Of a stretch of DNA of 64,000 nucleotides, positions 16,835 to 25,911 are shown one piece after another. Numbering within the stretch: position 1 is the stretch's first letter; each line of letters starts with the position of its first letter. The notes below the pieces were generated by a model. It saw only the letters and a program-made list of their open reading frames with translations. It did not search any database and was not told the DNA's origin. This DNA comes from Streptomyces sp. NBC_01431 (GTDB lineage: Bacteria; Actinomycetota; Actinomycetes; Streptomycetales; Streptomycetaceae), in assembly GCF_036231355.1 (NCBI RefSeq), contig NZ_CP109496.1, forward strand, positions 620,001-684,000. The letters run 5' to 3'. Position numbers and translations under genes: made by a program.

Positions 16835-18079
16835 GTGCACCAAAAACGAACCCTCAGGTTCGGACGTCGTTCCGCCGGCACCGCGTCCGCGCTGGTGTCC
16901 CTTCTCGCCCTCGTCACCGGCGGGCTGCTCGCCGCGACCCCGTCCACCGCCGCCCAGCAACCCGCCGCGTCCGGCCCCCACGTCAAGCAGTTGTGCGCGA
17001 AGCCGGCCACGCCCGGCACCATGCACTGCCTGGCGCTGGCCCGTACGGACGTCAAGCAGCACCTCGGCATATCCGCCGACGCCGCCCCCTCCGGCCTCGG
17101 TCCGACCGACCTGCAGAGCGCCTACAAGCTGTCGGCCAGCGCCGGATCCGGCGCGACCGTGGCGATCGTCGACGCCCAGGACGACCCCAACGCCGAGTCG
17201 GACCTGGCCACCTACCGCAAGACGTACGGTCTTCCGGAGTGCACGACGGCCAACGGCTGCTTCAAGAAGGTCGACCAGAACGGCGGCACCAGCTACCCGA
17301 CCGCCGACTCCGGCTGGGCCGGTGAGATCTCCCTCGACGTCGACATGGTCAGCGCCGCCTGCCCGCAGTGCCACATCCTGCTCGTCGAGGCCAAGTCGGC
17401 CAACATGGACGACCTCGGCACCGCCGTGAACCGCGCCGTCACCATGGGCGCCAAGTACGTCTCCAACAGCTACGGCGGTGGCGAGGACGCCTCCGACCTC
17501 ACGGCCGACAGCAAGTACTTCAACCACCCGGGCGTCGCCATCACCGTCTCCTCCGGTGACAGCGGCTACGGCGTCGAATACCCGGCCGCCTCCCAGTACG
17601 TCACCGCCGTCGGCGGCACCTCGCTGAAGCGCGACAGCAGCTCGCGCGGCTGGTCCGAGTCGGTCTGGGGCAGCAGCTCCGGCGGTGACGGCGCCGGTTC
17701 CGGCTGCTCGGCCAACGACCCGAAGCCGTCCTGGCAGAAGGACTCCGGCTGCGCCAAGCGCGCCGTCGCCGACGTCTCCGCGGTCGCCGACCCCGCCACC
17801 GGCCTTGCCGTGTACGACAGTTACCAGGCCTCCGGCTGGAACGTGTACGGCGGCACCAGCGCCTCCTCGCCGATCATCGCGAGCGTGTACGCCCTGGCCG
17901 GCACCCCGGCCGCGGGTACTACCCCGGCGTCCTACCCCTACGCCCACCCCGGTTCGCTCAACGACGTCACCTCCGGCGCCAACGGCAGCTGCAGCAACTA
18001 CCTCTGCAAGGCGGGCACGGGCTACGACGGCCCGACCGGCCTCGGCACCCCGAACGGCACCGCGGCCTTCACCGGCTGA
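16835..18079 (+). CDS. Secreted S53-family serine-carboxyl peptidase (sedolisin)
   Basis: A 414-aa exported endopeptidase. The GTG at 16835 follows GGAGGAAG (16823-16830) at ideal spacing; upstream in-frame codons are rejected. A signal peptide covers residues 1-40 (Arg-rich, then a Leu/Val core, PSTAAQQ). Catalytic residues are visible: the Glu/Asp pair in GEISLDVDMVS (E164, D168), oxyanion Asp in SSGDSG (242) and nucleophile Ser in GGTSASSP (342). It is compact compared with sedolisins that carry a long propeptide; only about 60 residues precede the catalytic core. A strong terminator follows at once. Such enzymes act at acidic pH on extracellular protein. Confidence 0.92.
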   Translation: MHQKRTLRFGRRSAGTASALVSLLALVTGGLLAATPSTAAQQPAASGPHVKQLCAKPATPGTMHCLALARTDVKQHLGISADAAPSGLGPTDLQSAYKLSASAGSGATVAIVDAQDDPNAESDLATYRKTYGLPECTTANGCFKKVDQNGGTSYPTADSGWAGEISLDVDMVSAACPQCHILLVEAKSANMDDLGTAVNRAVTMGAKYVSNSYGGGEDASDLTADSKYFNHPGVAITVSSGDSGYGVEYPAASQYVTAVGGTSLKRDSSSRGWSESVWGSSSGGDGAGSGCSANDPKPSWQKDSGCAKRAVADVSAVADPATGLAVYDSYQASGWNVYGGTSASSPIIASVYALAGTPAAGTTPASYPYAHPGSLNDVTSGANGSCSNYLCKAGTGYDGPTGLGTPNGTAAFTG

Positions 18080-18089
18080 CACCCCCCAC

Positions 18090-18113
18090 GGGGCCGCCGC
18101 ACGCGGCGGCCCC
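18090..18113 (+). terminator. Intrinsic terminator of the S53 peptidase gene
   Basis: GGGGCCGCC (18090-18098) pairs with GGCGGCCCC (18105-18113) over a 6-nt loop, beginning 10 bp after the stop codon. Confidence 0.8.
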
Positions 18114-18551
18114 AACGGGCTTCGTGATGAGGCACCGAACCAGCGGCCCCGCCCTCACCCACGCCCCGCCTACGGCGAGTTGACCAACCCCCGATCCGTA
18201 CCGGCCGGTCCGGCCGGGCCCCGGTGCGGGCGGTGGCGATTCGCCGACAGGCGGGGCGTGGGCGGGCGGGGCCGGAGCCCGTTACGGCTGGAGGTTCCGG
18301 TTCAGAACTCCCGCGCGGGCAGGCAGGCCAGGCCAGGCCACTGTCGCGCATGACGCGGTCGACGGTCTCCTCCAGGGAACTGTCAGCGCCGATGACGTTC
18401 TGCGTCCCCAGTACCGCAAGGAGTTCGAGGCCCCGTCGAGCAGGGAGCCGACATCATCGTCCGCACGGCCCCGACGGGCCCACCGGCGGCTGCTTCGACG
18501 CTGCGGGGCCGCTTCCCTGGTAGGCCAACGGCGGTCACGCCGAGCGGCGGT
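18114..18551. other. 438-bp intergenic region with a possible kinase-like remnant
   Basis: No intact gene is supported. On the minus strand, about 18430 down to 18300, a short frame reads LAVLGTQNVIGADSSLEETVDRVM and resembles the C-terminal end of a P-loop kinase/ATPase of the small AAA type; the segment just upstream continues such a protein only in another frame. This could be a decayed gene end. The rest holds nothing recognisable. Confidence 0.25.
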
Positions 18552-19166
18552 TCAGTGCTCCAGGCCGGAGCGGACGAGTGCCGCGGCCAGTCGTGGCAGG
18601 TCGCCCGCCGGGACAAGTCCGGCCAGGCCCTTGGAGGTGGCGGGCAGGCCGAGTGAGGCGGCGGTGGATCGGGCGCGTTCGTCGAAGAACGGGCGAAGCT
18701 CGGGCCAGATCCCCTGCACCTCGCGGCAGAAGATGTCGGCGCCGACAGGGCCGATCCGTGGCACCTCCTGAAGCAGCTCACGCAGCCGCTGGGGTTCGCC
18801 GTCCGCCTCGTCGCGCATGCGGCGCAGGTCACCGCGCCATCGGTCGAGGAGCAGTTCGGCTCCCTTGAGCAGGGCGGTGGCGGTGCTCTCGTCGTAGCGG
18901 ACGTAGTGGGCCCGGCCGAGCGCGTCGACGATGGTCTGCCAGTCGGTCGCCGCCATGGTGCGAGGGGTACGCAGACGCGCGCGGAACAGCTCACGCGCGG
19001 CGTCGGTCGCGATGTCCGCCTTGATCCGGGTCGAGCACAGCACGGTCAGTACGAGCAGCTGGTACAGCGGCGACGGCTTGTCGCGAAGCGTGATTCCGGC
19101 CTCCTGCGCATACGTCCGGCCGTACTCACGCAGCAGCTCGGCCGTCACGTCCGCGGTCCTCTTCAC
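18552..19166 (-). CDS. HhH-GPD base-excision DNA glycosylase (endonuclease III-like)
   Basis: A 204-aa DNA repair protein. The helix-hairpin-helix is VPRIGPVGADIFCREVQG (about 140-157), followed by the GPD-type catalytic region with Asp in PFFDERA. Upstream, LLVLTVLCSTRIKADIATDAAREL matches the nucleotide-flipping helix region of endonuclease III. The C-terminal Cys cluster for a 4Fe-4S centre is absent and the usual catalytic Lys of bifunctional enzymes is not seen, so it is probably a monofunctional relative of unknown base specificity. It is a stand-alone gene with a typical ATG start. Confidence 0.85.
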   Translation of the reverse strand: MKRTADVTAELLREYGRTYAQEAGITLRDKPSPLYQLLVLTVLCSTRIKADIATDAARELFRARLRTPRTMAATDWQTIVDALGRAHYVRYDESTATALLKGAELLLDRWRGDLRRMRDEADGEPQRLRELLQEVPRIGPVGADIFCREVQGIWPELRPFFDERARSTAASLGLPATSKGLAGLVPAGDLPRLAAALVRSGLEH

Positions 19167-19224
19167 CGTTTCGCCTCTCTCCCGAGCACCGCTCCAGGGC
19201 CGCGCCCGAGTCGCTCAGCGGGGT

Positions 19225-19252
19225 CGCCGGCATGCCGGCGCCTTTGGGCGCC
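19225..19252 (-). terminator. Palindromic hairpin, probable terminator
   Basis: CGCCGGCATGCCGGCG (19225-19240) is a perfect 16-bp palindrome, next to GGCGCC-CTTTG-GGCGCC-like pairing at 19237-19252. It lies about 70 bp beyond the stop of the minus-strand gene at 19321 and could stop its transcription; an operator for the DNA glycosylase gene is the alternative. Confidence 0.4.
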
Positions 19253-19320
19253 CCGCATCCCGCTGTCATGGGCGGCTGGGCTCCCCGTGACATCCGGGAA
19301 TGACGGGTGCCTGCCACTGC

Positions 19321-20184
19321 TCAGTAGCCGCTGAGCAGCGTTCGCAGTGACCGGAGGGCCTCCGGTCCCGCGTCGCTGTGCCATCGCGCGGGGTCGGCCG
19401 GGCGCCGGCCCCACAGGAGAAGGGCGCGTACGGCCGCGTCGCTCTCGATGGTGGCGGGCCCCTCGGCGGGGGCGAAGTCGATGCTCGTGCCGTCCGCGTC
19501 GGCGGTGACCACGATGTCATCGGTCCCGGGTGTGCGCAGGCGTCCTTCGAACCGGCCACCGGGACCCAGGTCCAGGCCCGCCGAGCCCCGGGCCAGCAGG
19601 GGCCGCCCGACGGAGATCACGCTGTGCCGCGTCATCCACGGCTCGGTCAGTGAGTCCACCGCGGTGCTGTCGTCACCCGTCAGGTCCCACCTGTGCAGGA
19701 TCAGTTCTTCTCGCATGTGTTCGGCGAAGAACGCCGCGGTCACGGGGCGTCCGGTCCACATCACCGTGGTCTCCGGCGCCAGGTCGCGGGCGGCCGTCTC
19801 GGTGACTTCGGTGAGCTCTTCGCACCTCGTGGTGAACGCCGACCACAGTTCGGGGTCGGACAGCGCGCGGTAGGGGTCCTCGCGGTCGAAGCCCCGGGTC
19901 TCGACCGGCTCGCCGGCCAGGTGTGCGGCGAGGACACGCGCCAGTTCCTCGGCGTTGCCCGTCTGGTGGATCAGAACATCGCGGACCGTCCACGCTTCGC
20001 ACCACGTACCGCTGTCGGGACGGCGCAGCTTCACGGCGTGGGCGAACGCCTCCCACTCCGGGAGGATGTCTTTGACTCGGGATGCGACCACGAGGCTTGC
20101 AGTATCCCGAACACCCGGATTCGAAACCTCGCCTTCCCCGCGCCGGCAGGGGGGGTCAGGCCGTGTCTTGGTCCGCCGTCGCAC
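19321..20184 (-). CDS. DinB/maleylpyruvate isomerase-like (MDMPI) domain protein
   Basis: A protein of up to 287 aa with an N-terminal four-helix mycothiol-dependent-isomerase/DinB-like domain (WTVRDVLIHQTGNAEELARVLAAHL, with a metal-ligand-type His; later FFAEHMREELILHRWDL) and a C-terminal SCP2-like beta domain ending in RALLLWGRRPADP. Members bind a metal and may use mycothiol. The start is uncertain: GTG at 20184 is the longest reading, but GTG at 20091, closer to the first helix, is equally possible as residues 1-30 look non-coding. It is followed by a probable hairpin. The substrate is not predictable. Confidence 0.75.
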   Translation of the reverse strand: MRRRTKTRPDPPCRRGEGEVSNPGVRDTASLVVASRVKDILPEWEAFAHAVKLRRPDSGTWCEAWTVRDVLIHQTGNAEELARVLAAHLAGEPVETRGFDREDPYRALSDPELWSAFTTRCEELTEVTETAARDLAPETTVMWTGRPVTAAFFAEHMREELILHRWDLTGDDSTAVDSLTEPWMTRHSVISVGRPLLARGSAGLDLGPGGRFEGRLRTPGTDDIVVTADADGTSIDFAPAEGPATIESDAAVRALLLWGRRPADPARWHSDAGPEALRSLRTLLSGY

Positions 20185-20250
20185 CGGCCCGCACCCGCGA
20201 GGGCCCGCGTCGAGCGAACGCGGCCAAGGTGATCGTCTTGGTTTGCGCCG

Positions 20251-20751
20251 TCACCTGCCACAGACAAGCTCCGCCAAGTGGTTCAGCGAGTTGGGAAGAT
20301 GCTCGGGGCCGAACGGCGGGAAGGTGATGCCGCGATCCCGGATGTACCGCGGCACCGCCGACCAGTCGTAGGTGAGCGTGACCTCGGTCTCGGACGGACC
20401 GAGCGGCACCAGGTCGTAACGCCAGATCCAGCCCCCGAACTCCAGCTGTCCGTCGCCCTTCTCCTGCCCCGTCAGCCAGCCGATGGCGCGCGGCGTGTCG
20501 AGCACCTGGACCTTGTTGACCGTCTGGTAGTCACCGTCTGGATGGTTGGGGTGGTACATGGCCATCCGGAAGATCTGCCCCACCTCGGTCAGTGGCGCCC
20601 GGTCGACCGCGTCCTGAACCCAGCCGGTGCCATCGATCGAGGCATGGGTGGCCGGGTCCGCCAGCACCGCGAACACCTTCGCGGCGGGCGCGGCGAAATT
20701 CAGGGTGGCGCTCACGCTCTCCTGGTCCACGGTGTGCACGCTCCTCGTCAT
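20251..20751 (-). CDS. SRPBCC-family protein (polyketide cyclase/dehydrase-like)
   Basis: A cytosolic START-like protein of about 166 aa: VSATLNFAAPAAKVFAVLADPATHASIDGTG opens the fold (split here over residues 12-42), a central WLTGQEKGDG turn and VTLTYDW strand follow, and a final long helix HLPNSLNHLAELV closes it. It probably binds a hydrophobic ligand. ATG at 20751 is used, although the GTG at codon 8 (VDQES) has the better placed AGGAG. It lies 67 bp from the preceding MDMPI-like gene on the same strand, so the two may be co-transcribed. Confidence 0.8.
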   Translation of the reverse strand: MTRSVHTVDQESVSATLNFAAPAAKVFAVLADPATHASIDGTGWVQDAVDRAPLTEVGQIFRMAMYHPNHPDGDYQTVNKVQVLDTPRAIGWLTGQEKGDGQLEFGGWIWRYDLVPLGPSETEVTLTYDWSAVPRYIRDRGITFPPFGPEHLPNSLNHLAELVCGR

Positions 20752-20879
20752 CGCATCTCGGGCCGCCCGCGGGCACGGGAGGCGGGACGGCGGTCCCACC
20801 ATGCAGACGACTCCGCGAGGCGGAACTCATCGGTCGCGTGGGCGCAACCCACGCCGACCACCGAGGGGGCGCACAAGGG

Positions 20880-21749
20880 TCAGGTTTCGCGGGCCGGGGT
20901 GGCAGTCTCACTCATACGTATCTCGCGGCACGCCACCGCGGAGCGGTACCGCGTGGCGTTGAACTGGGCTCCGGTCAGCAGGGCGAGGTTGGTGAACCAG
21001 AGCCAGACGAGGAACACCACCACACCGGCCAGCGAACCGTACAGACGGCTGTAGGAAGCCAAGTGGCCCGCGTAGAAGGTGAATCCCGCGGATGCGGCGA
21101 ACCAGAGGACCACCGCGAGCACACCGCCCGGCAGCCCCCGGCGGATGCCGCGCGCCTGGGCCGGTCCGGTGTGGAAGAGGACGAGCACCAGCATCGTCAC
21201 GACGCACAGCAGCACCGGCCAGCGCAACGCGTCCCACATCCCCGCCGCATGGGCTCCCACCAGCGGGACGGCCCGGCGGGCGAGCGGGCCCGAGACCACG
21301 ATCGCGGCCGAGCCCGTCACCAGCAGAGCGAGCAGCAGGAGCGCGGTGACGACGATGGTGTGGGCCGTGCGCAGCGCAGGCCGGTTGTCGGGCATGCGGT
21401 ACATCGCGTGCAGGGCCCGGCGGAACACCGCGAGGTAGCTCGACGCCGACCACAGCGCGCTCACCGCGCCCGTCACCACCAGCACCCATACCGTCGACTG
21501 CGTGGCGGTCATCTCACGCAGCGCGCTGCGCAGCGCGCTCGCCGACTGCGCCGGACCGTACGCGGTCAGATCGTCGATGAGCCGGCCGGTCGCCTGGGGA
21601 GCCGCCAGGCCGATGGCGGAGACCGTGGCCAGGAGCGCGGGCACGATCGCGAGGACGGCGTAGTAGGTCAGCGCGGCGGCCCAGTCGGACACGTTGTCGT
21701 TCCAGACCGCCACAGCTGTGCGCCGCAGGGCTGTCGTCGTCTGGTTCAC
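20880..21749 (-). CDS. YihY/BrkB-family inner membrane protein
   Basis: A polytopic protein of 289 aa with about six transmembrane segments and the family's N-terminal signature (DWAAALTYYAVLAIVPALLATVS) and FNEGP-like loop, here FHTGPAQARG, plus the late YGSLAGVVVFLVWLWF segment. Function in the family is unsettled (once wrongly called ribonuclease BN). GTG at 21749 overlaps the TGA stop of the sigma factor gene by 4 bp (GTGA), so translation should be coupled. This puts it in the sigma factor operon and suggests an envelope-stress role; that part is inference. Confidence 0.9.
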   Translation of the reverse strand: MNQTTTALRRTAVAVWNDNVSDWAAALTYYAVLAIVPALLATVSAIGLAAPQATGRLIDDLTAYGPAQSASALRSALREMTATQSTVWVLVVTGAVSALWSASSYLAVFRRALHAMYRMPDNRPALRTAHTIVVTALLLLALLVTGSAAIVVSGPLARRAVPLVGAHAAGMWDALRWPVLLCVVTMLVLVLFHTGPAQARGIRRGLPGGVLAVVLWFAASAGFTFYAGHLASYSRLYGSLAGVVVFLVWLWFTNLALLTGAQFNATRYRSAVACREIRMSETATPARET

Positions 21750-22639
21750 ACCGCTTCGCTGAGCATTCCGGTGCGCAGTTTGGTCAGGATGCGGGAGAGC
21801 AGACGCGAGACCTGCATCTGGGAGACCCCGAGTTCGCCGCCGATCTGGGCCTGGGTCATCTCAAGGCCGAACCGCATGTCCAGGATGTGCCGTTCCCGCT
21901 CGCTGAGCCGCTCCATGAGCGGGGCCAGCGTCTGAACGTTCTCGACCTTCTCCATGCCCGGGTCCTCCTCACCGACGAAGTCGGCGAGGGTGCGGCTTCG
22001 TACGCCGGAGCTTTGGCCGCCGCCGTCCGGGTCGGCGGACGTGTCGAGCGAGCCCGCGGTGTAGCCGTTGGAGGCGACCAACCCCTCGATGACCTCCTCC
22101 TCGCTCAGCTCCAGATGCGCCGCGAGTTCCTTCACGGTGGGGTCGCGGTCGAGTACGAGGGCGAGGTGTTCCTTGCCCTTGGCGATGTCCACCCGCAGTT
22201 CCTGCAAGCGGCGCGGAACGTGCACCGCCCACGTCGTATCGCGGAAGAACCGCTTGATCTCGCCGACGATGTACGGCACCGCGAACGTGGCGAACTCGAC
22301 CTCGCGCGACAACTCGAACCGGTCGATCGCCTTGATCAGACCGATCGTCCCGACCTGGATCACGTCCTCCATCTCGCCACCGCCGCGGTTGCGGAACCGA
22401 CTCGCGGCATACCGCACGAGCGCCAGATTCATCTCGATCAGCGTGTTGCGGGCGTACTGGTGCTCACGCGTGCCCTCCTCCAGCTCCTGGAGCTGCGAGA
22501 AGAAGAGTTTCGACAGTTGGCGCGCGTCCCGGGGCGCGATCTTGCCCGTGTCCTCGATCCAGGGCAGCTCTGTCGCCCCGGACTCCATGGTGATGGTCGC
22601 CGCCCGGTTCTGCTGCTCCGGTCCTGCCACCGCTGCCAT
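21746..22639 (-). CDS. SigB/SigF-family alternative sigma factor
   Basis: A sigma-70 group 3 factor of 297 aa, of the type that controls stress response or sporulation in Streptomyces. Regions are clear: region 2 (NLALVRYAASRFRNRGG, MEDVIQVGTIGLIKAIDRFELSREVEFATFA), region 3 (VPRRLQELRVDIAKG, LAAHLELSEEEVIEGL) and region 4 (LSERERHILDMRFGLEMTQAQIGGELGVSQMQVSRLLSRIL, here in two pieces). It is followed by the YihY gene with a 4-bp overlap and preceded by an RsbW-like ATPase gene 147 bp upstream on the same strand, a plausible but unproven anti-sigma partner. Confidence 0.92.
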   Translation of the reverse strand: MAAVAGPEQQNRAATITMESGATELPWIEDTGKIAPRDARQLSKLFFSQLQELEEGTREHQYARNTLIEMNLALVRYAASRFRNRGGGEMEDVIQVGTIGLIKAIDRFELSREVEFATFAVPYIVGEIKRFFRDTTWAVHVPRRLQELRVDIAKGKEHLALVLDRDPTVKELAAHLELSEEEVIEGLVASNGYTAGSLDTSADPDGGGQSSGVRSRTLADFVGEEDPGMEKVENVQTLAPLMERLSERERHILDMRFGLEMTQAQIGGELGVSQMQVSRLLSRILTKLRTGMLSEAV

Positions 22640-22786
22640 GAGGAATCACTCCCTAGCCGTCGCCGATCTTGAAAACAGACGTGTGCCCCCGATGCTCCGG
22701 ATCATTCCTGCGCGGCCCACGAAAATCGCTCGCGACGTTCTCATGACCTACGAGAAGCGGGGCGCGTCGGCGCCGACCGCCGGTGG

Positions 22787-23227
22787 TCAGCGCGCGAGGA
22801 CGGCTTCGATCGCCTTGCCGCCGCCGGCCCGGGGCAGGACGCTGACGCGGTGGGCGAGGAGCTGCACCATCGGCCAGCCGAAGCCGCCGCCGTGACCGCT
22901 GAGGTCTGGGCAGCGCTCCTGGGGGCGGGCGGGGCTGGAGTCCTCGACGATGACGCGCAGGGTGTCCCGGTCGGCAAGGATCGTCATCGCCTCCACACCG
23001 CCCGCGTGCCGGAATGCGTTGGTGACCAGCTCCGACACGATCAGCGTCAGATTCTGCGCGGTGTCCGTATCAACGTCGGGGCACTGACTGGCGAGGAAGG
23101 CCGCGGCGTCGTGGCGCGCCTCGGCGGCCAGCCGCGGACGACACACCACTTCCGCGAGCCGGTACCGCTCGCCGTACTCCCTCACGTTGCCGTACTGCAC
23201 ACAGGTCACCTCGTCCGGAATTCGCAC
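22787..23227 (-). CDS. RsbW-like GHKL ATPase (possible anti-sigma factor)
   Basis: A 146-aa single-domain HATPase_c protein. The N box is SELVTNAFRHAGG and the G box is GGGFGWPMVQLLAHR; there is no dimerisation/phosphoacceptor or sensor domain. Streptomyces encodes many of these; some bind SigB/F-type factors and phosphorylate anti-anti-sigma proteins. Its location just upstream of a SigB/F-type gene supports that role, but no STAS anti-anti-sigma gene is in the window. ATG at 23227 (MRIPDEVTC) is used. A promoter for the three-gene set would lie within 23228-23441, where nothing specific is identified. Confidence 0.85.
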   Translation of the reverse strand: MRIPDEVTCVQYGNVREYGERYRLAEVVCRPRLAAEARHDAAAFLASQCPDVDTDTAQNLTLIVSELVTNAFRHAGGVEAMTILADRDTLRVIVEDSSPARPQERCPDLSGHGGGFGWPMVQLLAHRVSVLPRAGGGKAIEAVLAR

Positions 23228-23441
23228 AGCGCACAGCGCACCTTAAGGGGAACGCCTGCCCGGTGAAAGCGTGGTGTAAAACGCACGGCTGCACGAAACA
23301 CCAAGTTGTCCGCTTGTTGATGGGATGACCACCTTCGCCCCACCCGATGGGAGCCACGAGCTTTTGGGGCCCGGAGCCCCATCGCCGTCGGCCCGAGCCC
23401 CCTGTGCCCGCCCCTCTCGGCATGGTGCCGCGGGCGGAGCC

Positions 23442-24416
23442 CTACGACTGGCCGGCCGGCGGCTCGGCACCGGCGGGGACTTCGTAGATCCCTCCGTCGA
23501 CACCCGACCGGTAGAGCTTGCCCGCCGAGAATCCTCGCTCGCCGCGGCCGTAGGTGACCTGGGTGGAGAGATACATTCCCGACTCGACGGCGCAGAGCTT
23601 TCCGCCCTCGGCCCGCCAGATCTGTCCGGCCGCGTGAGTGGCGATCAGCGGACGCCCGCGGCTGTCCAGGGTGAGACCGTCAGGAAGCGCGAGGGCGTCG
23701 GTGAGGGCCGCGGAGATCCAGCGTCGCGGGTGTGCCGGGTCGCCGACGGGAATCCGGTACAACCCCGGGGCGACGGTGGTCTGGATGACGTACACCTGGG
23801 TTCCGTCCGGGGACACCGCGATGCCGTTGGGCTGTCGCACCTGCGCCCAGGCGGGCTCGACCTGCCCGTTCGGTGTGACGCGGCCGATGTTCCGGCCGCC
23901 CAGGGTCGTGGTGTACACGGTGCCGTCGCCGGCGAGGGCCACCCCGTCGATGCCGCCGAGCCCCGAGGCGTACGTGGTGGCCTTGCCGGATTCCGGGTCC
24001 ACGAGGAGGAGCTTGGACACGGGAAACGCGTCTCCGCCGAGGGAGTGCGCGAGGTCGTTGCCGGTGCCGACGAGGAGTTGACCGTCGTCGCGGACGACGA
24101 TCCCGCCGTTGGCGCCGATGTCCCCGGTGAGGGCGACCGGCGCACTGCCCGGCGCGTCGATGCGGTAGACGCGGCCACTGAAGTACGCGGTGACGAACAT
24201 CCGGCCCCGCCGGTCGACGGCGATCGACTCGACCCAGTCGGGTACGTGCGCCACTTCGACCGGCGGCGCCGAGCGCGTGGCATCGCAGGCCGGCGCCGCG
24301 TGGGCGGGAGCGGGCACGAGTGCGCCCGAGGCCGCGGCCAGGACGAGCGCTGACGCGATCTTGCGGCGCGGCCCCCGCAGGGCGGCGTGGAGCAGCCTGC
24401 TCAGCTTCCTCTTCAT
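23442..24416 (-). CDS. Secreted SMP-30/gluconolactonase-like beta-propeller protein
   Basis: A 324-aa exported protein. The signal peptide is long and basic (MKRKLSRLLHAALRG, then a hydrophobic core to PAHAAPACD). The mature part is built of repeated four-stranded blades with VESIAVDRRGRMFVTAYFSG, GIVVRDDGQLLVGTGND, GVALAGDGTVYTTT, GIAVSPDGTQVYVIQT and GLTLDSRGRPLIATH, typical of a six-bladed propeller. The pattern fits SMP-30/gluconolaconase/LRE or NHL-type repeats; metal-binding Glu/Asn/Asp residues cannot be assigned reliably. Substrate unknown. It is a single gene. Confidence 0.82.
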   Translation of the reverse strand: MKRKLSRLLHAALRGPRRKIASALVLAAASGALVPAPAHAAPACDATRSAPPVEVAHVPDWVESIAVDRRGRMFVTAYFSGRVYRIDAPGSAPVALTGDIGANGGIVVRDDGQLLVGTGNDLAHSLGGDAFPVSKLLLVDPESGKATTYASGLGGIDGVALAGDGTVYTTTLGGRNIGRVTPNGQVEPAWAQVRQPNGIAVSPDGTQVYVIQTTVAPGLYRIPVGDPAHPRRWISAALTDALALPDGLTLDSRGRPLIATHAAGQIWRAEGGKLCAVESGMYLSTQVTYGRGERGFSAGKLYRSGVDGGIYEVPAGAEPPAGQS

Positions 24417-24552
24417 CGATGCCTCTCCGCGATCCGGGTCGGTGTGCCCTGCGAAGTATCGGCGTCGGGATCTTCCTGCGCCACCCCGCCTCCCCAGCCG
24501 CCTGATTCGTCAACTACGGCTGGGGATACGGGAGTTAGCCTGGTCGCGAGGA

Positions 24553-25725
24553 TCACGGAAGGCGGACGGTGACCTCCGGGTCGGCCGCGGAGGGCCCGTC
24601 GAGCACGGACTGCGGGATCCCCTTCAGATGCAGGTCCAAGAAGGCCGCGACGTATGTCCGGGTGAGCTCTTCCGAACGCTGCGGGGTGATCCCGCCCGCG
24701 GAGGGAGCACCCACCAGGGAGGCGAGCAGGGGCAGGTCGGTGAACGTGCCGTGCTCGGAGCCCGCCACGGACAGCCAGCGCTTCCAGCCGTTCAGGTGCG
24801 ACCATGCCGCGTTCCAGGTGTCGTCCTGGTCACTGGTCTGCTCGCCGAACATCAGGAAGGGACGGCCGTCGAGACCGTTGTCGGGCACCGGGGCGAAGAA
24901 GGTTCCGTCCAGGTTGATCCCGGCCCGGACGCGGTGGTCGGCGGCCATCGTCACCGCGCTGGCGGCGCCGCCGATGGAATGACCGGCCATGGCGATGCGT
25001 CCCGCGTCGATCATGCGGGCATGGCGCCATGCCGGATGACGCCCCGTCAACTGGTCGAGCACGAAGGAGACGTCCCTGGCCCGGCTCTCCTCGATAGTCG
25101 CGGGGCCGCCCGCCGGTGGTTGGTCACAGATCGCGCAGGGCAGGGTGCGCCCGTCGGGGAAGGTCGTCCCCGACGACTCGTAGGTGTGGTCGACCAGGGC
25201 GACGACGTATCCACGGCTGGCCAGGTCCTCGGCCAGTCCGCTGAGCGTGGCCCTCGGCAGGGTGAAGCCGGGAGAGAGCACCACTAGCGGGAACCTGCCG
25301 CCCGCGGGGGCGGCGTCGGAGCGGGCCCATGTGCGGAACTCGCTGATCTTCTCGGCCGGGAAGGGGGAACCGGGCGCCTTCTCCTGGAGCAGGAGCCGTG
25401 CTTCGTCCTCAGTCATGTAGGGCGCGGGACCGCCGGTGCGGGGCCGGGCGGGGTAGTACATCGACACCATCAACTGCCGTGCCCCCGCCGACGGTACCCA
25501 GGGGTCCTGGCGGTGCTCGTCGACGAGGTGGAGGATGCTGCGGCCGACGGCATGGGGGCCCGTCGGGCGGGGCAGCCCGGAGGGGGCCTGGACCGCGTTC
25601 GAGGCCGTGGGGTTGGTGGCGGGTGGGTGGGCAGGCGAGGCCAACGCCGAGGTCGTACCGGCGGCCGACAGCGCGAGTGCGAGCACGCACACGGTGGCCA
25701 TGGCGGTGGAACGGGCTCTGTTCAT
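24553..25725 (-). CDS. Secreted alpha/beta-hydrolase (PAF-acetylhydrolase/dienelactone hydrolase-like)
   Basis: An exported hydrolase of 390 aa. ATG at 25725 opens a signal peptide (MNRARSTAMATVC, then a Leu/Ala core ending ALASPAHPP). The catalytic residues are visible: nucleophile Ser in MAGHSIGGAAS, and His in AGSEHGTFTD near the C-terminus; Asp of INLDGTF may be the acid. FPLVVLSPGFTLPRA forms the oxyanion loop. The layout matches platelet-activating-factor acetylhydrolase-like and polyester hydrolase-like bacterial enzymes. Acts on an ester, outside the cell. Divergent from the luciferase-like monooxygenase gene. Confidence 0.85.
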   Translation of the reverse strand: MNRARSTAMATVCVLALALSAAGTTSALASPAHPPATNPTASNAVQAPSGLPRPTGPHAVGRSILHLVDEHRQDPWVPSAGARQLMVSMYYPARPRTGGPAPYMTEDEARLLLQEKAPGSPFPAEKISEFRTWARSDAAPAGGRFPLVVLSPGFTLPRATLSGLAEDLASRGYVVALVDHTYESSGTTFPDGRTLPCAICDQPPAGGPATIEESRARDVSFVLDQLTGRHPAWRHARMIDAGRIAMAGHSIGGAASAVTMAADHRVRAGINLDGTFFAPVPDNGLDGRPFLMFGEQTSDQDDTWNAAWSHLNGWKRWLSVAGSEHGTFTDLPLLASLVGAPSAGGITPQRSEELTRTYVAAFLDLHLKGIPQSVLDGPSAADPEVTVRLP

Positions 25726-25911
25726 GCCCAAAACGCTAGGCCGGGACCGCGTGGCACGGCATCGCCCCACGGACGGAGCCGATGACCGTCCCGAGGTCCA
25801 TGACGGCTCACCTTCAGGGAGGAGTGGCCCAACTCTCCGTCATACCTGAGTAGTTGGTGGTCCTGCGCCGGGAACCCGAGGACTGCACCCGTCGATGTCG
25901 GACCCGCTGTC

